The translations under genes and the position numbers were made by a program. A model generated the notes under the pieces. That model saw only the letters and a program-made list of their open reading frames with translations. It did not search any database and was not told the DNA's origin. 64,000 nt of DNA, taken from NCBI GenBank assembly GCA_051883095.1, contig JBJETB010000011.1:1-64000 (forward strand). Direction: 5' to 3'. Below, in pieces: positions 8,836 to 16,598 of the stretch (the stretch's first letter is position 1; the number at the start of each line of letters is the position of its first letter). This stretch comes from SUG1106 sp051883095. Lineage in GTDB: Bacteria > Bacillota > Clostridia > Peptostreptococcales > Anaerovoracaceae.

Positions 8836-9002
8836 GGAAAAATTGCCTTTAAAGAGCTCCGCCCGGCATGGTTTGGGTCCTGCGCAATGGGATGCCGTGA
8901 ACCTTGTCAGGTCCGGAAGGAAGCAGCAATAAGCGGAAGTTCTTATGTGCCGCAGACTAGCCTTCTCCAACGCCTGCGAAGCTCTCTAAGGGCAATTTTT
9001 TT
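8836..9002 (+). ncRNA. ffs: Bacterial signal recognition particle RNA
   Basis: The invariant SRP helix 8 segment (GTCAGGTCCGGAAGGAAGCA, 8907-8926) binds Ffh. It is flanked by the partner strand, and the long closing stem TTGCCTTTAAAGAGCT (from 8843) pairs with AGCTCTCTAAGGGCAA (ending 8995). The rod is about 150 bases, somewhat longer than E. coli 4.5S, without the Alu domain of the large Bacillus form. The T run at 8995-9002 directly after the closing stem serves as terminator. Location just upstream of dnaX is common in Clostridia. Confidence 0.95.
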
Positions 9003-9072
9003 AGACTGCGCCAAAAGGAAAAGAGCACATGACCAGTGTCATGCAGACAGGACATAATGCGACACAGGTGTA

Positions 9073-9112
9073 ATGTTGTAAAAAACTGAAATTATTCATA
9101 ATTCTACAACAT
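9073..9112. repeat. Inverted repeat ahead of dnaX
   Basis: ATGTTGTA (9073-9080) and TACAACAT (9105-9112) form a perfect 8-bp inverted repeat around an AT-rich 24-base centre, 58 bases ahead of dnaX. It could be a regulator site or part of the dnaX leader. The rest of 9003-9169 shows no further feature. Confidence 0.35.
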
Positions 9113-9169
9113 ATGCCGCTCTGAACCTGGGCATGAGGCTAGTGGAAACACAGCTGTGGAGGTTTAAAA

Positions 9170-10816
9170 ATGTACACCGCATTATACAGAGCCAGAAGAC
9201 CTGAGGTTTTCGATGAAATTCTGGGACAGCAGCATATTGTAAAAATTCTGAAGCATCAGATTGCTACGGACACGGTGAGCCATGCTTATCTTTTCTGCGG
9301 CACCAGAGGTACAGGAAAGACCACTACGGCAAGAATTCTGGCTAAGGCGGTAAACTGCCTGTCCGATGGAGAACGTCCATGTGGTCATTGTGCAAACTGC
9401 ATGGCTATTAAAGACGGAACATTTATGGATGTTATCGAAATTGATGCTGCTTCCAACAACGGTGTTGAGAATATCAGAGAACTCAGAGAAAGCGTCAAGT
9501 ACCCGCCTGCCATAGGGCGAAAGAAAGTCTACATCATAGACGAGGTGCATATGCTCTCCACAGGCGCTTTCAATGCGCTGCTGAAGACTCTCGAGGAACC
9601 GCCTGAAAACGTAATGTTCATTCTGGCCACGACAGAGCCGCAGAAGCTTCCGGCAACCATTCTTTCCAGATGCATGAGACTGGATTTCAAGCGTGTTCCT
9701 CAGAACATTCTGATGGAAGGAATGAGAGAAATCTGCATCGACAAAGGTGTGGAAATAACAGAAGGCGCACTTAAGCTTCTGGCAAACTGCGCTGACGGTT
9801 CGGTCCGGGACGGTCTGAGCATTCTGGATCAGGTCCTGGCTTCCGGGGAAAAGTTTGTTGACAGGGACAATGTGCTGGAATATGTAGGCGCAGCAGGCGA
9901 AGACTTTTTCATCGACCTGACTGAGCTGGTCTCACTGAAAAAAGTGGCTGAGGCCCTGGTGCTTCTTGACGGGGTGCTGGCCGACGGCAAGGATGTGAAG
10001 CAGCTCATCAAGGACTGGACAGCACACTACCGCAACCTGATGATAACCAAATTCATAAAGAATCCGGAGGATATTCTGAACATGTCCACGGAAAACATTC
10101 GGCGGGTTCAGGAACAGAGTATGCATATTTCCCTGGAGGAGATAAACGACGCCATTATAAGGCTTTCCAAAACCATAAACGATGCGAGATGGTCCACACA
10201 GCCGAGAATATTGCTGGAGCTGGCCATAGTATCAATCGCTTCGGGACTGGATGAAGAAGCGGCACTCATCAGGCATGAAAGGCACGAAAGGCACGAAAGG
10301 CATGAAAGCAGACCTTCAGCACCGGTGCAGGAAATCGCAAATGTACAGGTGGATAAAAGGGAAGGTCAAGCTGTGCAGACGAATAGGCCGCCGGCAGTTC
10401 AGAACCGCGATGAGATTGCGGTCATGGAGCAGTCAGCAGAAAATGAAGCTCTTTGGCATGCCGTTTTCGAGGAGGGAGAGGATGGAGCAGGAAGCTTCAA
10501 CCTTATCAGAAACGGCACAGTGCTGGCAGAAGTCGGCGACAAAAATTTCATCGTTATAGCTAAAAATGACTTTACGAAGAAATACGTGGTTCAGAAACAG
10601 CAGCAGATTGAGGCCATAATGAGCCGGAGACTGGGAAGACCTGTGAGAATGCTCTGCTATCAGGAAGGAGAGTCTGTTCCGGGAATAAGAATGCCGGCAG
10701 CTGCAGGCAGTGCAGTTAAGGCAGGCGGAATGCAGCAGGCCAGTGAAAATGACAGTATCGAGGATATGGCCAAAAAGGCCAGTGAGATTCTCGGAATGGA
10801 TATAGAAATCGAATAA
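9170..10816 (+). CDS. dnaX: DNA polymerase III subunit gamma/tau
   Basis: Clamp-loader ATPase of the replisome. The 548 residues carry Walker A GTRGTGKTT (about 45-53), the zinc module C-x8-C-x2-C-x2-C, Walker B IIDEVH, the SRC motif sensor region (ILSRCMRLDF) and clamp-loader domain III around 220-350. The C-terminal tau-like domain ends the protein. The linker contains four Arg-His-Glu repeats encoded by a 9-bp tandem repeat. I see no A-rich slippery site in the middle of the gene, so a frameshifted gamma form is not supported. The GGAGG site and ATG at 9170 are clear. It heads the dnaX-ybaB-recR operon. Confidence 0.97.
   Translation: MYTALYRARRPEVFDEILGQQHIVKILKHQIATDTVSHAYLFCGTRGTGKTTTARILAKAVNCLSDGERPCGHCANCMAIKDGTFMDVIEIDAASNNGVENIRELRESVKYPPAIGRKKVYIIDEVHMLSTGAFNALLKTLEEPPENVMFILATTEPQKLPATILSRCMRLDFKRVPQNILMEGMREICIDKGVEITEGALKLLANCADGSVRDGLSILDQVLASGEKFVDRDNVLEYVGAAGEDFFIDLTELVSLKKVAEALVLLDGVLADGKDVKQLIKDWTAHYRNLMITKFIKNPEDILNMSTENIRRVQEQSMHISLEEINDAIIRLSKTINDARWSTQPRILLELAIVSIASGLDEEAALIRHERHERHERHESRPSAPVQEIANVQVDKREGQAVQTNRPPAVQNRDEIAVMEQSAENEALWHAVFEEGEDGAGSFNLIRNGTVLAEVGDKNFIVIAKNDFTKKYVVQKQQQIEAIMSRRLGRPVRMLCYQEGESVPGIRMPAAAGSAVKAGGMQQASENDSIEDMAKKASEILGMDIEIE
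10271..10306 (+). repeat. Four 9-bp tandem repeats inside dnaX
   Basis: Four in-frame copies of AGGCAYGAA encode (Arg-His-Glu)x4 in the flexible linker between the ATPase/collar part and the C-terminal domain. The second and third copies are identical; the outer two carry T at the variable position. Confidence 0.9.
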
Positions 10817-10832
10817 AAACGGAGGGAATAAA

Positions 10833-11189
10833 ATGGGAAAAGGTATGAGAGCCGGCAAGAAACCATCGTCAGGAATGGGTGGAGGCAGCATGCAGAAGCA
10901 GCTTCAGCAGATGCAGGCAATGCAGAGAAAGATGGAAATGATACAGGCGGAAATCGACGAAAAGGAAGTTGAGACTACAGCAGGCGGCGGCGCAGTAACT
11001 GCAGTTGTAAACGGCAAAAAGGAAATCGTCAGACTGGAAATCAAGCCTGAGGTAGTGGACCCTGATGATGTAGAAATGCTTCAGGACCTGATTATTGTTG
11101 CCGTAAACGAAGGGCTCAGACAGATTGATGAGATATCAAGCGCTGAGATGAGCAAACTGACAGGAGGCCTGGGAATTCCGGGACTGTAA
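10833..11189 (+). CDS. YbaB/EbfC-family nucleoid-associated protein
   Basis: A 118-residue member of the YbaB/EbfC DNA-binding family, which form tweezer-like dimers on DNA. A glycine-rich start is followed by a glutamine/methionine-rich helix (MQKQLQQMQAMQRKMEMIQAEI, with charged heptads). The family beta-sheet core follows: EVETTAGGGAVTAVVNGKKEIV and the DVEMLQDLIIVAVNEGLRQ helix. It lies between dnaX and recR, the conserved order in bacteria, with a CGGAGGG ribosome site 16 bases after dnaX. Confidence 0.95.
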   Translation: MGKGMRAGKKPSSGMGGGSMQKQLQQMQAMQRKMEMIQAEIDEKEVETTAGGGAVTAVVNGKKEIVRLEIKPEVVDPDDVEMLQDLIIVAVNEGLRQIDEISSAEMSKLTGGLGIPGL

Positions 11190-11190
11190 A

Positions 11191-11790
11191 ATGAAGCAAT
11201 ATCCGAAACCTCTTGCAAAGTTAATAAATGAGCTTTCTAAACTGCCTGGAATCGGTACCAAATCGGCACAGCGTCTGGCTTTTCATATTCTGGCTCTTGA
11301 GGACAGGGAAGCGGAACAGCTGGCTGAAGCTATCACCACGGCCAAGCGTGAGATGAAATACTGCTCTGTATGCGGGAATCTTACAGATGAGGATCCATGT
11401 GCCATATGCAGCGACCCGTCTCGCCGTGAAGATGTTATTTGCGTGGTGGAAAGTCCCCGTGATGTTATGGCCATGGAGAGAATTAAGGAGTTTAACGGCC
11501 TTTACCATGTACTTCACGGAGTAATTTCGCCTATGGAGGGTATCGGACCGGAGGACATCAACCTGAAGTCCCTCATACAGAGACTTCAGGCAGGAGATGT
11601 GAAGGAACTTATTATAGCCACAAACCCCAACATAGAGGGAGAGGCTACTGCCATGTATATCGCAAGACTGATAAAGCCGGCAGGAATCAAGGTGACCAGA
11701 ATCGCCCACGGAATACCGGTGGGAGGAGATCTGGAATATGCTGATGAGGTTACACTTCTGAAATCCCTTGAGGGGCGCAGAGAACTTTAG
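11191..11790 (+). CDS. recR: Recombination mediator RecR
   Basis: RecFOR-pathway protein that loads RecA at gaps. The 199-residue length is canonical. It has an N-terminal helix-hairpin-helix (LSKLPGIGTKSAQRLAF), a four-cysteine zinc finger (CSVCG...CAICSD, about residues 54-69), a Toprim domain (VVESPRDVMAMER; NPNIEGEATAMYIARLI) and the C-terminal GIPVGGDLEYADEVTL motif. The ATG lies one base after the ybaB stop, so translation is coupled. The 3' end converges with a small minus-strand gene. Confidence 0.97.
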   Translation: MKQYPKPLAKLINELSKLPGIGTKSAQRLAFHILALEDREAEQLAEAITTAKREMKYCSVCGNLTDEDPCAICSDPSRREDVICVVESPRDVMAMERIKEFNGLYHVLHGVISPMEGIGPEDINLKSLIQRLQAGDVKELIIATNPNIEGEATAMYIARLIKPAGIKVTRIAHGIPVGGDLEYADEVTLLKSLEGRREL

Positions 11791-11818
11791 CCTTTCAGAG
11801 TGAAAGCTTGTTTTCTTT
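11790..11818 (+). terminator. Candidate terminator after recR
   Basis: CTTTCA (11792-11797), a three-base loop and TGAAAG (11801-11806) are followed by CTTGTTTTCTTT. The stem is short. It overlaps the 3' end of the convergent small gene. Confidence 0.45.
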
Positions 11819-12004
11819 AGCCATCTTGAGAAGGTAGGAGTACCTGGCTCTGGCGGCGAGAAGATTGTAAGAGGCATAATCTACGGCGGTATCATCTGTG
11901 AGTTCATTGAAGAGATCCGTGGCCTTTTTAAGGTCCATCCTTGCTGACTGCAGTGAATTTAAAAGAATTTCATCCTGAGAGATGACGGATTGTTTTAATT
12001 TCAT
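11795..12004 (-). CDS. DUF2508 (YaaL-like) small protein
   Basis: A 69-residue protein resembling the DUF2508/YaaL family: paired helices with LLNSLQSARMDLKKA, an acidic turn, then VDYASYNLLAARARYSYLLKMAKEN, where the A-x-RYSYLL pattern is diagnostic. In Bacillus the order recR-yaaL-bofA is on one strand. Here the same trio is present but this gene points backwards. The ribosome site is weak (AGAAAGG about 11 bases upstream of the ATG). The function of the family is unknown. Confidence 0.65.
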   Translation of the reverse strand: MKLKQSVISQDEILLNSLQSARMDLKKATDLFNELTDDTAVDYASYNLLAARARYSYLLKMAKENKLSL

Positions 12005-12113
12005 ATGGTACCATGCCTTTCTGGGTTATTTAATTCTATTTTATTCCAAAGTCACATATTTTATACAAAATTGACGGAGTAATAGCTGAAACACTGATGA
12101 ATGGAGGGGTAGC

Positions 12114-12377
12114 ATGGGTGTGCAGATGGGAGTTTTCCTTACATACGTCGGGGCGATAGTCTTGATTTTTCTTGTGGGAAAGATTTTTTTATGGCCTCTT
12201 AAGCTTGTGCTTAAGCTGGCGGCAAGCAGCGTCATAGGGGGCCTTGCAATTCTGATTATTAATGCATTGGGAGCCGGATTCGGGCTGCTTATACCGCTTA
12301 ACCTGATAAGTGCTGTAATAGTAGGAATTCTTGGAGTTCCCGGAGTGATACTGCTTCTGATACTTACTTTGATTTAG
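12114..12377 (+). CDS. BofA-family pro-sigma-K processing inhibitor homologue
   Basis: An 87-residue, almost wholly hydrophobic protein with three predicted membrane helices. The C-terminal half carries the BofA signature (ALGAGFGLLIPLNLISAVIVGILGVPGVILLL: N-x2-G-x-GLLIPLN-x3-A-x3-G-x2-G-PG). BofA restrains the SpoIVFB protease that activates sigma-K during sporulation, so its presence hints at a spore-forming or formerly spore-forming ancestor, though the family also occurs in non-sporulating relatives. A GGAGGGG site precedes the ATG. Its position downstream of recR matches Bacillus and Clostridia. Confidence 0.85.
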   Translation: MGVQMGVFLTYVGAIVLIFLVGKIFLWPLKLVLKLAASSVIGGLAILIINALGAGFGLLIPLNLISAVIVGILGVPGVILLLILTLI

Positions 12378-12417
12378 GAAAAAGATTAGGAAAAATTTTT
12401 AAGGAGAAAAGACACAA

Positions 12418-13179
12418 ATGAAAAAACTGCTTATTTTACTTTTGACAATTGCTATGGTAATGACTTCCTTTACCGCCTGCGGTAACAATGATGACAAGGA
12501 GACGGCCGGAGATGACCAGACTGCTCAGGTGGAACAGGGTGATACAGATACAGAGGATGGCACCGATGTTGAAAATGCTGATGGTGATACAGATACTGAG
12601 AAGGGAGATTCAGACCAGGAAGATACAGACAAGAACTCCGGGTCTGAAAATAAAGAAGACAGCAATACATCTTCAAAGCCTTCCGCACCTAAGGAAGACA
12701 ACAAGAAAGAGGAAACTCCAAAGGAAGAAGCAAAGCCTTCTGCACCTTCAGGAAGCCCTTCTAAAATCATAGATAAGATATATGAGAAGAAGTCTGTGGA
12801 GCTGCCTCTTGGAACTACAGAACTTGATCTTTCAGACGGAGAAATGTTTACAGCGGTGACAGGTCTTGCTGACAGCAACAAGGTCAAGGAGGCTGCGTAT
12901 TCGGAATCCATGATGGGCTCCCAGGCATATTCACTGGTTATGGTACGCGTAAAGAAAAGTAAGGATGCTGCTGATGTTGCAGATGAAATGCTAAATGGCA
13001 TCAATCCTGCCAAGTGGATTTGTGTGGAGGCGGATGATGTTAGGGTGGCTGCATATGATGATCTGGTAATGCTTATAATGGTGAGCAGCCAGTTTGAGGA
13101 TACAGTTACAGGCAAGGAGATTGTGTCGGCCTTTAAAAAGGTATGCGGCGGCAGCCTTGATGTAAGTAAGAAGAGATAG
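12418..13179 (+). CDS. DUF4358 lipoprotein
   Basis: A 253-residue lipoprotein. The signal peptide ends in a lipobox (SFTAC, Cys at about residue 20). A long low-complexity linker rich in Asp, Thr, Glu, Lys and Pro (about 25-115) spans from the membrane to a C-terminal DUF4358 domain (about 120-250: IIDKIYEK..., YSLVMVRVKKSKDA). DUF4358 proteins recur next to MBOAT and DHHW genes, as here, so it is likely an accessory of a surface polymer acylation system. It starts 40 bases after bofA, with AAGGAG upstream, and leads a three-gene set. Confidence 0.8.
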   Translation: MKKLLILLLTIAMVMTSFTACGNNDDKETAGDDQTAQVEQGDTDTEDGTDVENADGDTDTEKGDSDQEDTDKNSGSENKEDSNTSSKPSAPKEDNKKEETPKEEAKPSAPSGSPSKIIDKIYEKKSVELPLGTTELDLSDGEMFTAVTGLADSNKVKEAAYSESMMGSQAYSLVMVRVKKSKDAADVADEMLNGINPAKWICVEADDVRVAAYDDLVMLIMVSSQFEDTVTGKEIVSAFKKVCGGSLDVSKKR

Positions 13180-13197
13180 AAAGATAGAGAGGAAAAG

Positions 13198-14538
13198 ATG
13201 ATTTTTTCAAGCGTACCGTTTTTATATTACTTCTTACCGGCAGTAATTTTGCTGTATTTCATCGTTCCGAAAAAAATGGCCAATAGCGTTCTGCTGCTGG
13301 CCAGTTTGTTTTTTTACGGATACGGCGAACCTAAAATGCTTCCGGTGATGGTTGTGACCATAATTGCGGCGTGGGCTCTGGGGCTGGCAGTGCCGAAGAA
13401 CAGAAACTGCTTTTACCTGTCAGCGGCCATCTGCCTGGGGCTTCTGGTGTGGTTCAAGGGAGGTTTTGCAGGAAGTGCGCTGCCTGCGGGCATAAGCTTC
13501 TATACTTTCCAGATTCTCAGCTACACTATAGATCTGAGAAGAGGAAACATCAGCCCGCAGAAGAATCTGAGAGATTTTGCTATGTATGTGTCCATGTTTC
13601 CGCAGCTCATAGCAGGACCTATAGTGGTTTATTCCACAGTGGAGGACAAACTTGACCCTCTTAAGAGAAAGACATCGGCAGAGGATATTTACGAGGGCAG
13701 CTGCCGATTCGTTTTCGGTCTGGCCAAGAAGGTGCTGCTTGCCAACAATCTGGGGCAGTTTGTGTCCATTTTTCAAAGCACGGCGACAGATGACAGAACC
13801 GTAATATTTTACTGGGCTTATGCCCTGGCTTTTTCCATGCAGATATATTTCGATTTCAGCGGTTACAGCGATATGGCCATAGGGCTTGGGCGGATTTTCG
13901 GATTTTCTTTCCCGGAAAACTTCAATTATCCCTTTATTTCAAAGAGTATAACGGAGTTCTGGCGCAGGTGGCATATGACTCTGGGAGGCTGGTTCAGGGA
14001 ATATGTTTATATTCCGCTTGGAGGCAACAGGGTAAGCCGCGGACGCTGGATTTTCAATATATTCGTGGTATGGGCACTGACCGGTCTCTGGCATGGTGTG
14101 CAATGGACCTTTCTTGTCTGGGGCTTGTATTTCGGAGTACTTCTTATGGCAGAAAAACTCTGGCTGGGCAGAGTGCTGGATAAGCTTCCGGGATGGGTAC
14201 AGCATCTGTATACCATAGTGCTGGTTCTTTTCAGCATGGTGATTTTCAATGGGGAAAGCATCGGAGAGGCAATGTCTTTTATGGTTGCCATGATAGGCAT
14301 TGGCAGCGCCGGAGGTGGAGCGATTCCGCTAACAGGCGTTTTGAGCAGCTATTACATCAGAAGCTTCGGAATTCTCTTTATAGTCAGCATTGCGGCCTCG
14401 ACTCCAATATCAAAGAAGCTTTCGGCTTATAGATATGCTGAGCAGCTTAAACCTGCTGCAGTGATAATTTTGCTGCTATTGGTTACGGCATATCTGGCGG
14501 ACGGTTCCTACAACCCGTTCCTTTATTTCAGATTCTAG
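13198..14538 (+). CDS. MBOAT-family O-acyltransferase (AlgI-like)
   Basis: A 446-residue membrane-bound O-acyltransferase with about ten transmembrane helices. It shows the AlgI/DltB-type core: LPAGISFYTFQILSY, the MFPQLIAGPI segment, QIYFDFSGYSDMAIG, ITEFWRRWHMTLGGWFR, and TGLWHGVQWTF containing the catalytic histidine. These enzymes move acetyl groups across the membrane onto extracellular polysaccharide. The partner encoded immediately downstream is a DHHW/AlgX-like protein that should complete transfer. The acceptor polymer is unknown. Confidence 0.93.
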   Translation: MIFSSVPFLYYFLPAVILLYFIVPKKMANSVLLLASLFFYGYGEPKMLPVMVVTIIAAWALGLAVPKNRNCFYLSAAICLGLLVWFKGGFAGSALPAGISFYTFQILSYTIDLRRGNISPQKNLRDFAMYVSMFPQLIAGPIVVYSTVEDKLDPLKRKTSAEDIYEGSCRFVFGLAKKVLLANNLGQFVSIFQSTATDDRTVIFYWAYALAFSMQIYFDFSGYSDMAIGLGRIFGFSFPENFNYPFISKSITEFWRRWHMTLGGWFREYVYIPLGGNRVSRGRWIFNIFVVWALTGLWHGVQWTFLVWGLYFGVLLMAEKLWLGRVLDKLPGWVQHLYTIVLVLFSMVIFNGESIGEAMSFMVAMIGIGSAGGGAIPLTGVLSSYYIRSFGILFIVSIAASTPISKKLSAYRYAEQLKPAAVIILLLLVTAYLADGSYNPFLYFRF

Positions 14539-14551
14539 GGGGGCTGCGAAA

Positions 14552-15664
14552 ATGAAAAACATTAAACTGATTGTTATAGCTGCGGTATTTTTTACAATTA
14601 CCGCGGCATGCTGGTTCTCTTCTGACAAGGAGTTTTCACAGAGCGAACGCCGGCCTCTGGCTCAGAAGCCTGAAATAAGCATGGAAAACCTTCTCAGCGG
14701 ACAGATGGAGTCAGATGTGGAAAAATACACCGCAGACCAGTTTCCTCTGAGGGAGCAGATGAGAAGCCTGAAGGCTCTTTCGGAATACGGCCTTTTTATG
14801 AAAAAGGACAATAACGATATTTATATGCAGAATGGTCATACTGCCAAAATACTCTATCCCTACAGCCAGAAGTCTGTTTCCAATGCCACCGGCATCTTCG
14901 GACAGGTATTTGAAAGCTTTATCCAAGGAACTGATTCAGCTAAAGAGGGAAGAGTGTTTGTATCGGTGATACCGGACAAGAGTTTCTATCTTGCCGATGA
15001 AAAAGGATGCCCCCGTATAGATTATGACAGGCTGTTTGCACAGGTAATAAGGGAGATGGATTATGCACGGTACATTGACCTTACGGCTGCTCTCAATGCC
15101 GATGCTTATTATAAGACTGATCTTCACTGGAGACAGGAAAAAATCCTGCCGGCTGCAGAAACATTGGGACAGGCCATGAGCCTCAATCTTGCGGGTCTGG
15201 GTGGACTGACGCCAATTACCGCCACTGAGAATTTTGCCGGTGTGTACAAAGGCCAGTCGGGACTGCCCCTTAAGGAAGAGCCTCTTATATACATGACTGA
15301 TGATATGATAGATGGATGCAGGACATTCAACTATGAAACCAATGAAGAGGGAAAGGTATACGACCTTGAAAAGCTTTCGGGAAGAGATCCTTACGACCTG
15401 TTTCTGTCGGGAGCAACAGCGCTGATTACCGTTGAGAATCCTCATGTGGCAGAGAAAACTGACAGGGAACTTATAATATTCCGCGATTCCTTCGGCAGCA
15501 GCCTTGCGCCTCTCCTGCTTTCAGATTATGCCAGAATAACATTGGTGGATCTGCGCTACATCAAATGGTCATATCTGGACCAGTTCATAGACTTTGACAG
15601 ACAGGACATACTTTTTATATATGGGACAACTCTTTTGAATGACAGCTATGTGCTGAAGAGGTAA
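14552..15664 (+). CDS. DHHW-family (AlgJ/AlgX-like) extracytoplasmic acyltransferase partner
   Basis: A 370-residue protein with an N-terminal signal anchor (LIVIAAVFFTITAACWF) and the SGNH-like DHHW fold. YKTDLHWRQEK (about residue 190) is the Asp-x-His-Trp motif, and FRDSFGSSLAPLL (about 310) holds the likely catalytic serine. It probably accepts acyl groups exported by the adjacent MBOAT protein and passes them to a cell-surface polymer. The GGGGG-type ribosome site and 13-base gap indicate cotranscription. Confidence 0.88.
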   Translation: MKNIKLIVIAAVFFTITAACWFSSDKEFSQSERRPLAQKPEISMENLLSGQMESDVEKYTADQFPLREQMRSLKALSEYGLFMKKDNNDIYMQNGHTAKILYPYSQKSVSNATGIFGQVFESFIQGTDSAKEGRVFVSVIPDKSFYLADEKGCPRIDYDRLFAQVIREMDYARYIDLTAALNADAYYKTDLHWRQEKILPAAETLGQAMSLNLAGLGGLTPITATENFAGVYKGQSGLPLKEEPLIYMTDDMIDGCRTFNYETNEEGKVYDLEKLSGRDPYDLFLSGATALITVENPHVAEKTDRELIIFRDSFGSSLAPLLLSDYARITLVDLRYIKWSYLDQFIDFDRQDILFIYGTTLLNDSYVLKR

Positions 15665-15668
15665 CACT

Positions 15669-16526
15669 ATGAACAGAAAAAGAATTTTTACAATTATTCA
15701 GGTGGGAAACCTTTCTGATTTCCCCAGCAGAGCTTACGACTTTGCCCTTGTAATAGCCGTAGCTGTGAACATTTTTATCGCCATATTCGATACGTTTCCG
15801 GAAGCTGACCCTTATGAGAAGGCTATATGGGTCATTGAATGCATAACGGTGGTTTTCTTTGCTATAGATTATCTGCTGAGAATATGGACTGCAGATTATC
15901 TCTATGAAAACATGAGTCCTGCCAGGGCACGTCTCAGATTTATCTTCTCGTGGGCGGGACTGGTTGATCTGCTTTCCTGCGTGCCTTTCCTGGCAGCATC
16001 AGGCGGCGGAGCCCTGAGAATGTTCAGAATCATCAGAATTCTGAGGGTATTCAGAATTCATCATTATGCGGACCCGCTGAGGGTTATCGGAGATGTAATC
16101 AGAAAAAAACAGGGTCAGCTGCTTTCGTCCATATTTATAGTGTTTATCCTTATGATAGCATCGTCGCTGATGATGTACAATCTGGAGCATGATGCTCAGC
16201 CGGAGGCTTTCGCAAATGCCTTTTCAGGTTTCTGGTGGGCCGCCAACACATTGCTCACTGTGGGATACGGCGATATAGTTCCGGTAACTCTGGCAGGCAA
16301 AATATGCGGAACTCTGCTGACCTTTCTGGGAGTAGGAATAGTTGCCATTCCTACAGGTATTCTTTCAGCCGGATTTATGGAGCAGGTATCCATAGTGCGT
16401 GAGAAGGCTGTGGTGGAAGGTGTAATCAGAGACACGGCATTTGCCGAAGAGGAAAGAAAGGATGATGAGGAAAAGGCCAGGGAAGAATACACTTATTGTC
16501 CGTACTGCGGCAAAAGGCTGCCTTAG
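15669..16526 (+). CDS. Voltage-gated potassium channel-like ion transporter
   Basis: A 285-residue six-helix channel. Helices S1-S4 lie in about residues 15-140, with an S4-like arginine ladder (MFRIIRILRVFRIHHYADP). The pore loop carries the selectivity filter TVGYGD (about 197-202). The acidic C-terminal tail ends in a small zinc-ribbon-like CPYCGKRLP. The combination of a 6TM Kv-type channel with a terminal CxxC-type tail is unusual; only one CxxC is present, so zinc would require dimerisation. It starts four bases after the DHHW gene and ends at a bidirectional terminator. Confidence 0.9.
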   Translation: MNRKRIFTIIQVGNLSDFPSRAYDFALVIAVAVNIFIAIFDTFPEADPYEKAIWVIECITVVFFAIDYLLRIWTADYLYENMSPARARLRFIFSWAGLVDLLSCVPFLAASGGGALRMFRIIRILRVFRIHHYADPLRVIGDVIRKKQGQLLSSIFIVFILMIASSLMMYNLEHDAQPEAFANAFSGFWWAANTLLTVGYGDIVPVTLAGKICGTLLTFLGVGIVAIPTGILSAGFMEQVSIVREKAVVEGVIRDTAFAEEERKDDEEKAREEYTYCPYCGKRLP

Positions 16527-16557
16527 AAAAAGCAAGACATACATTAATTTAAGCATC

Positions 16558-16586
16558 AAAAAACGGCGCTGAAATGCGCCGTTTTA
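16558..16586. terminator. Bidirectional terminator
   Basis: AAAACGGCGC and GCGCCGTTTT (centre 16570-16575, loop TGAAAT) are flanked by A and T runs. It serves both the potassium channel gene and the convergent symporter gene. Confidence 0.9.
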
Positions 16587-16598
16587 GTTTGCTTTGAT

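Noticed and set aside
9170..10816. Programmed frameshift in dnaX
   Set aside because: I found no A-AAA-AAG-type slippery run with a following hairpin at the gamma/tau border; the only similar A run is close to the 3' end.
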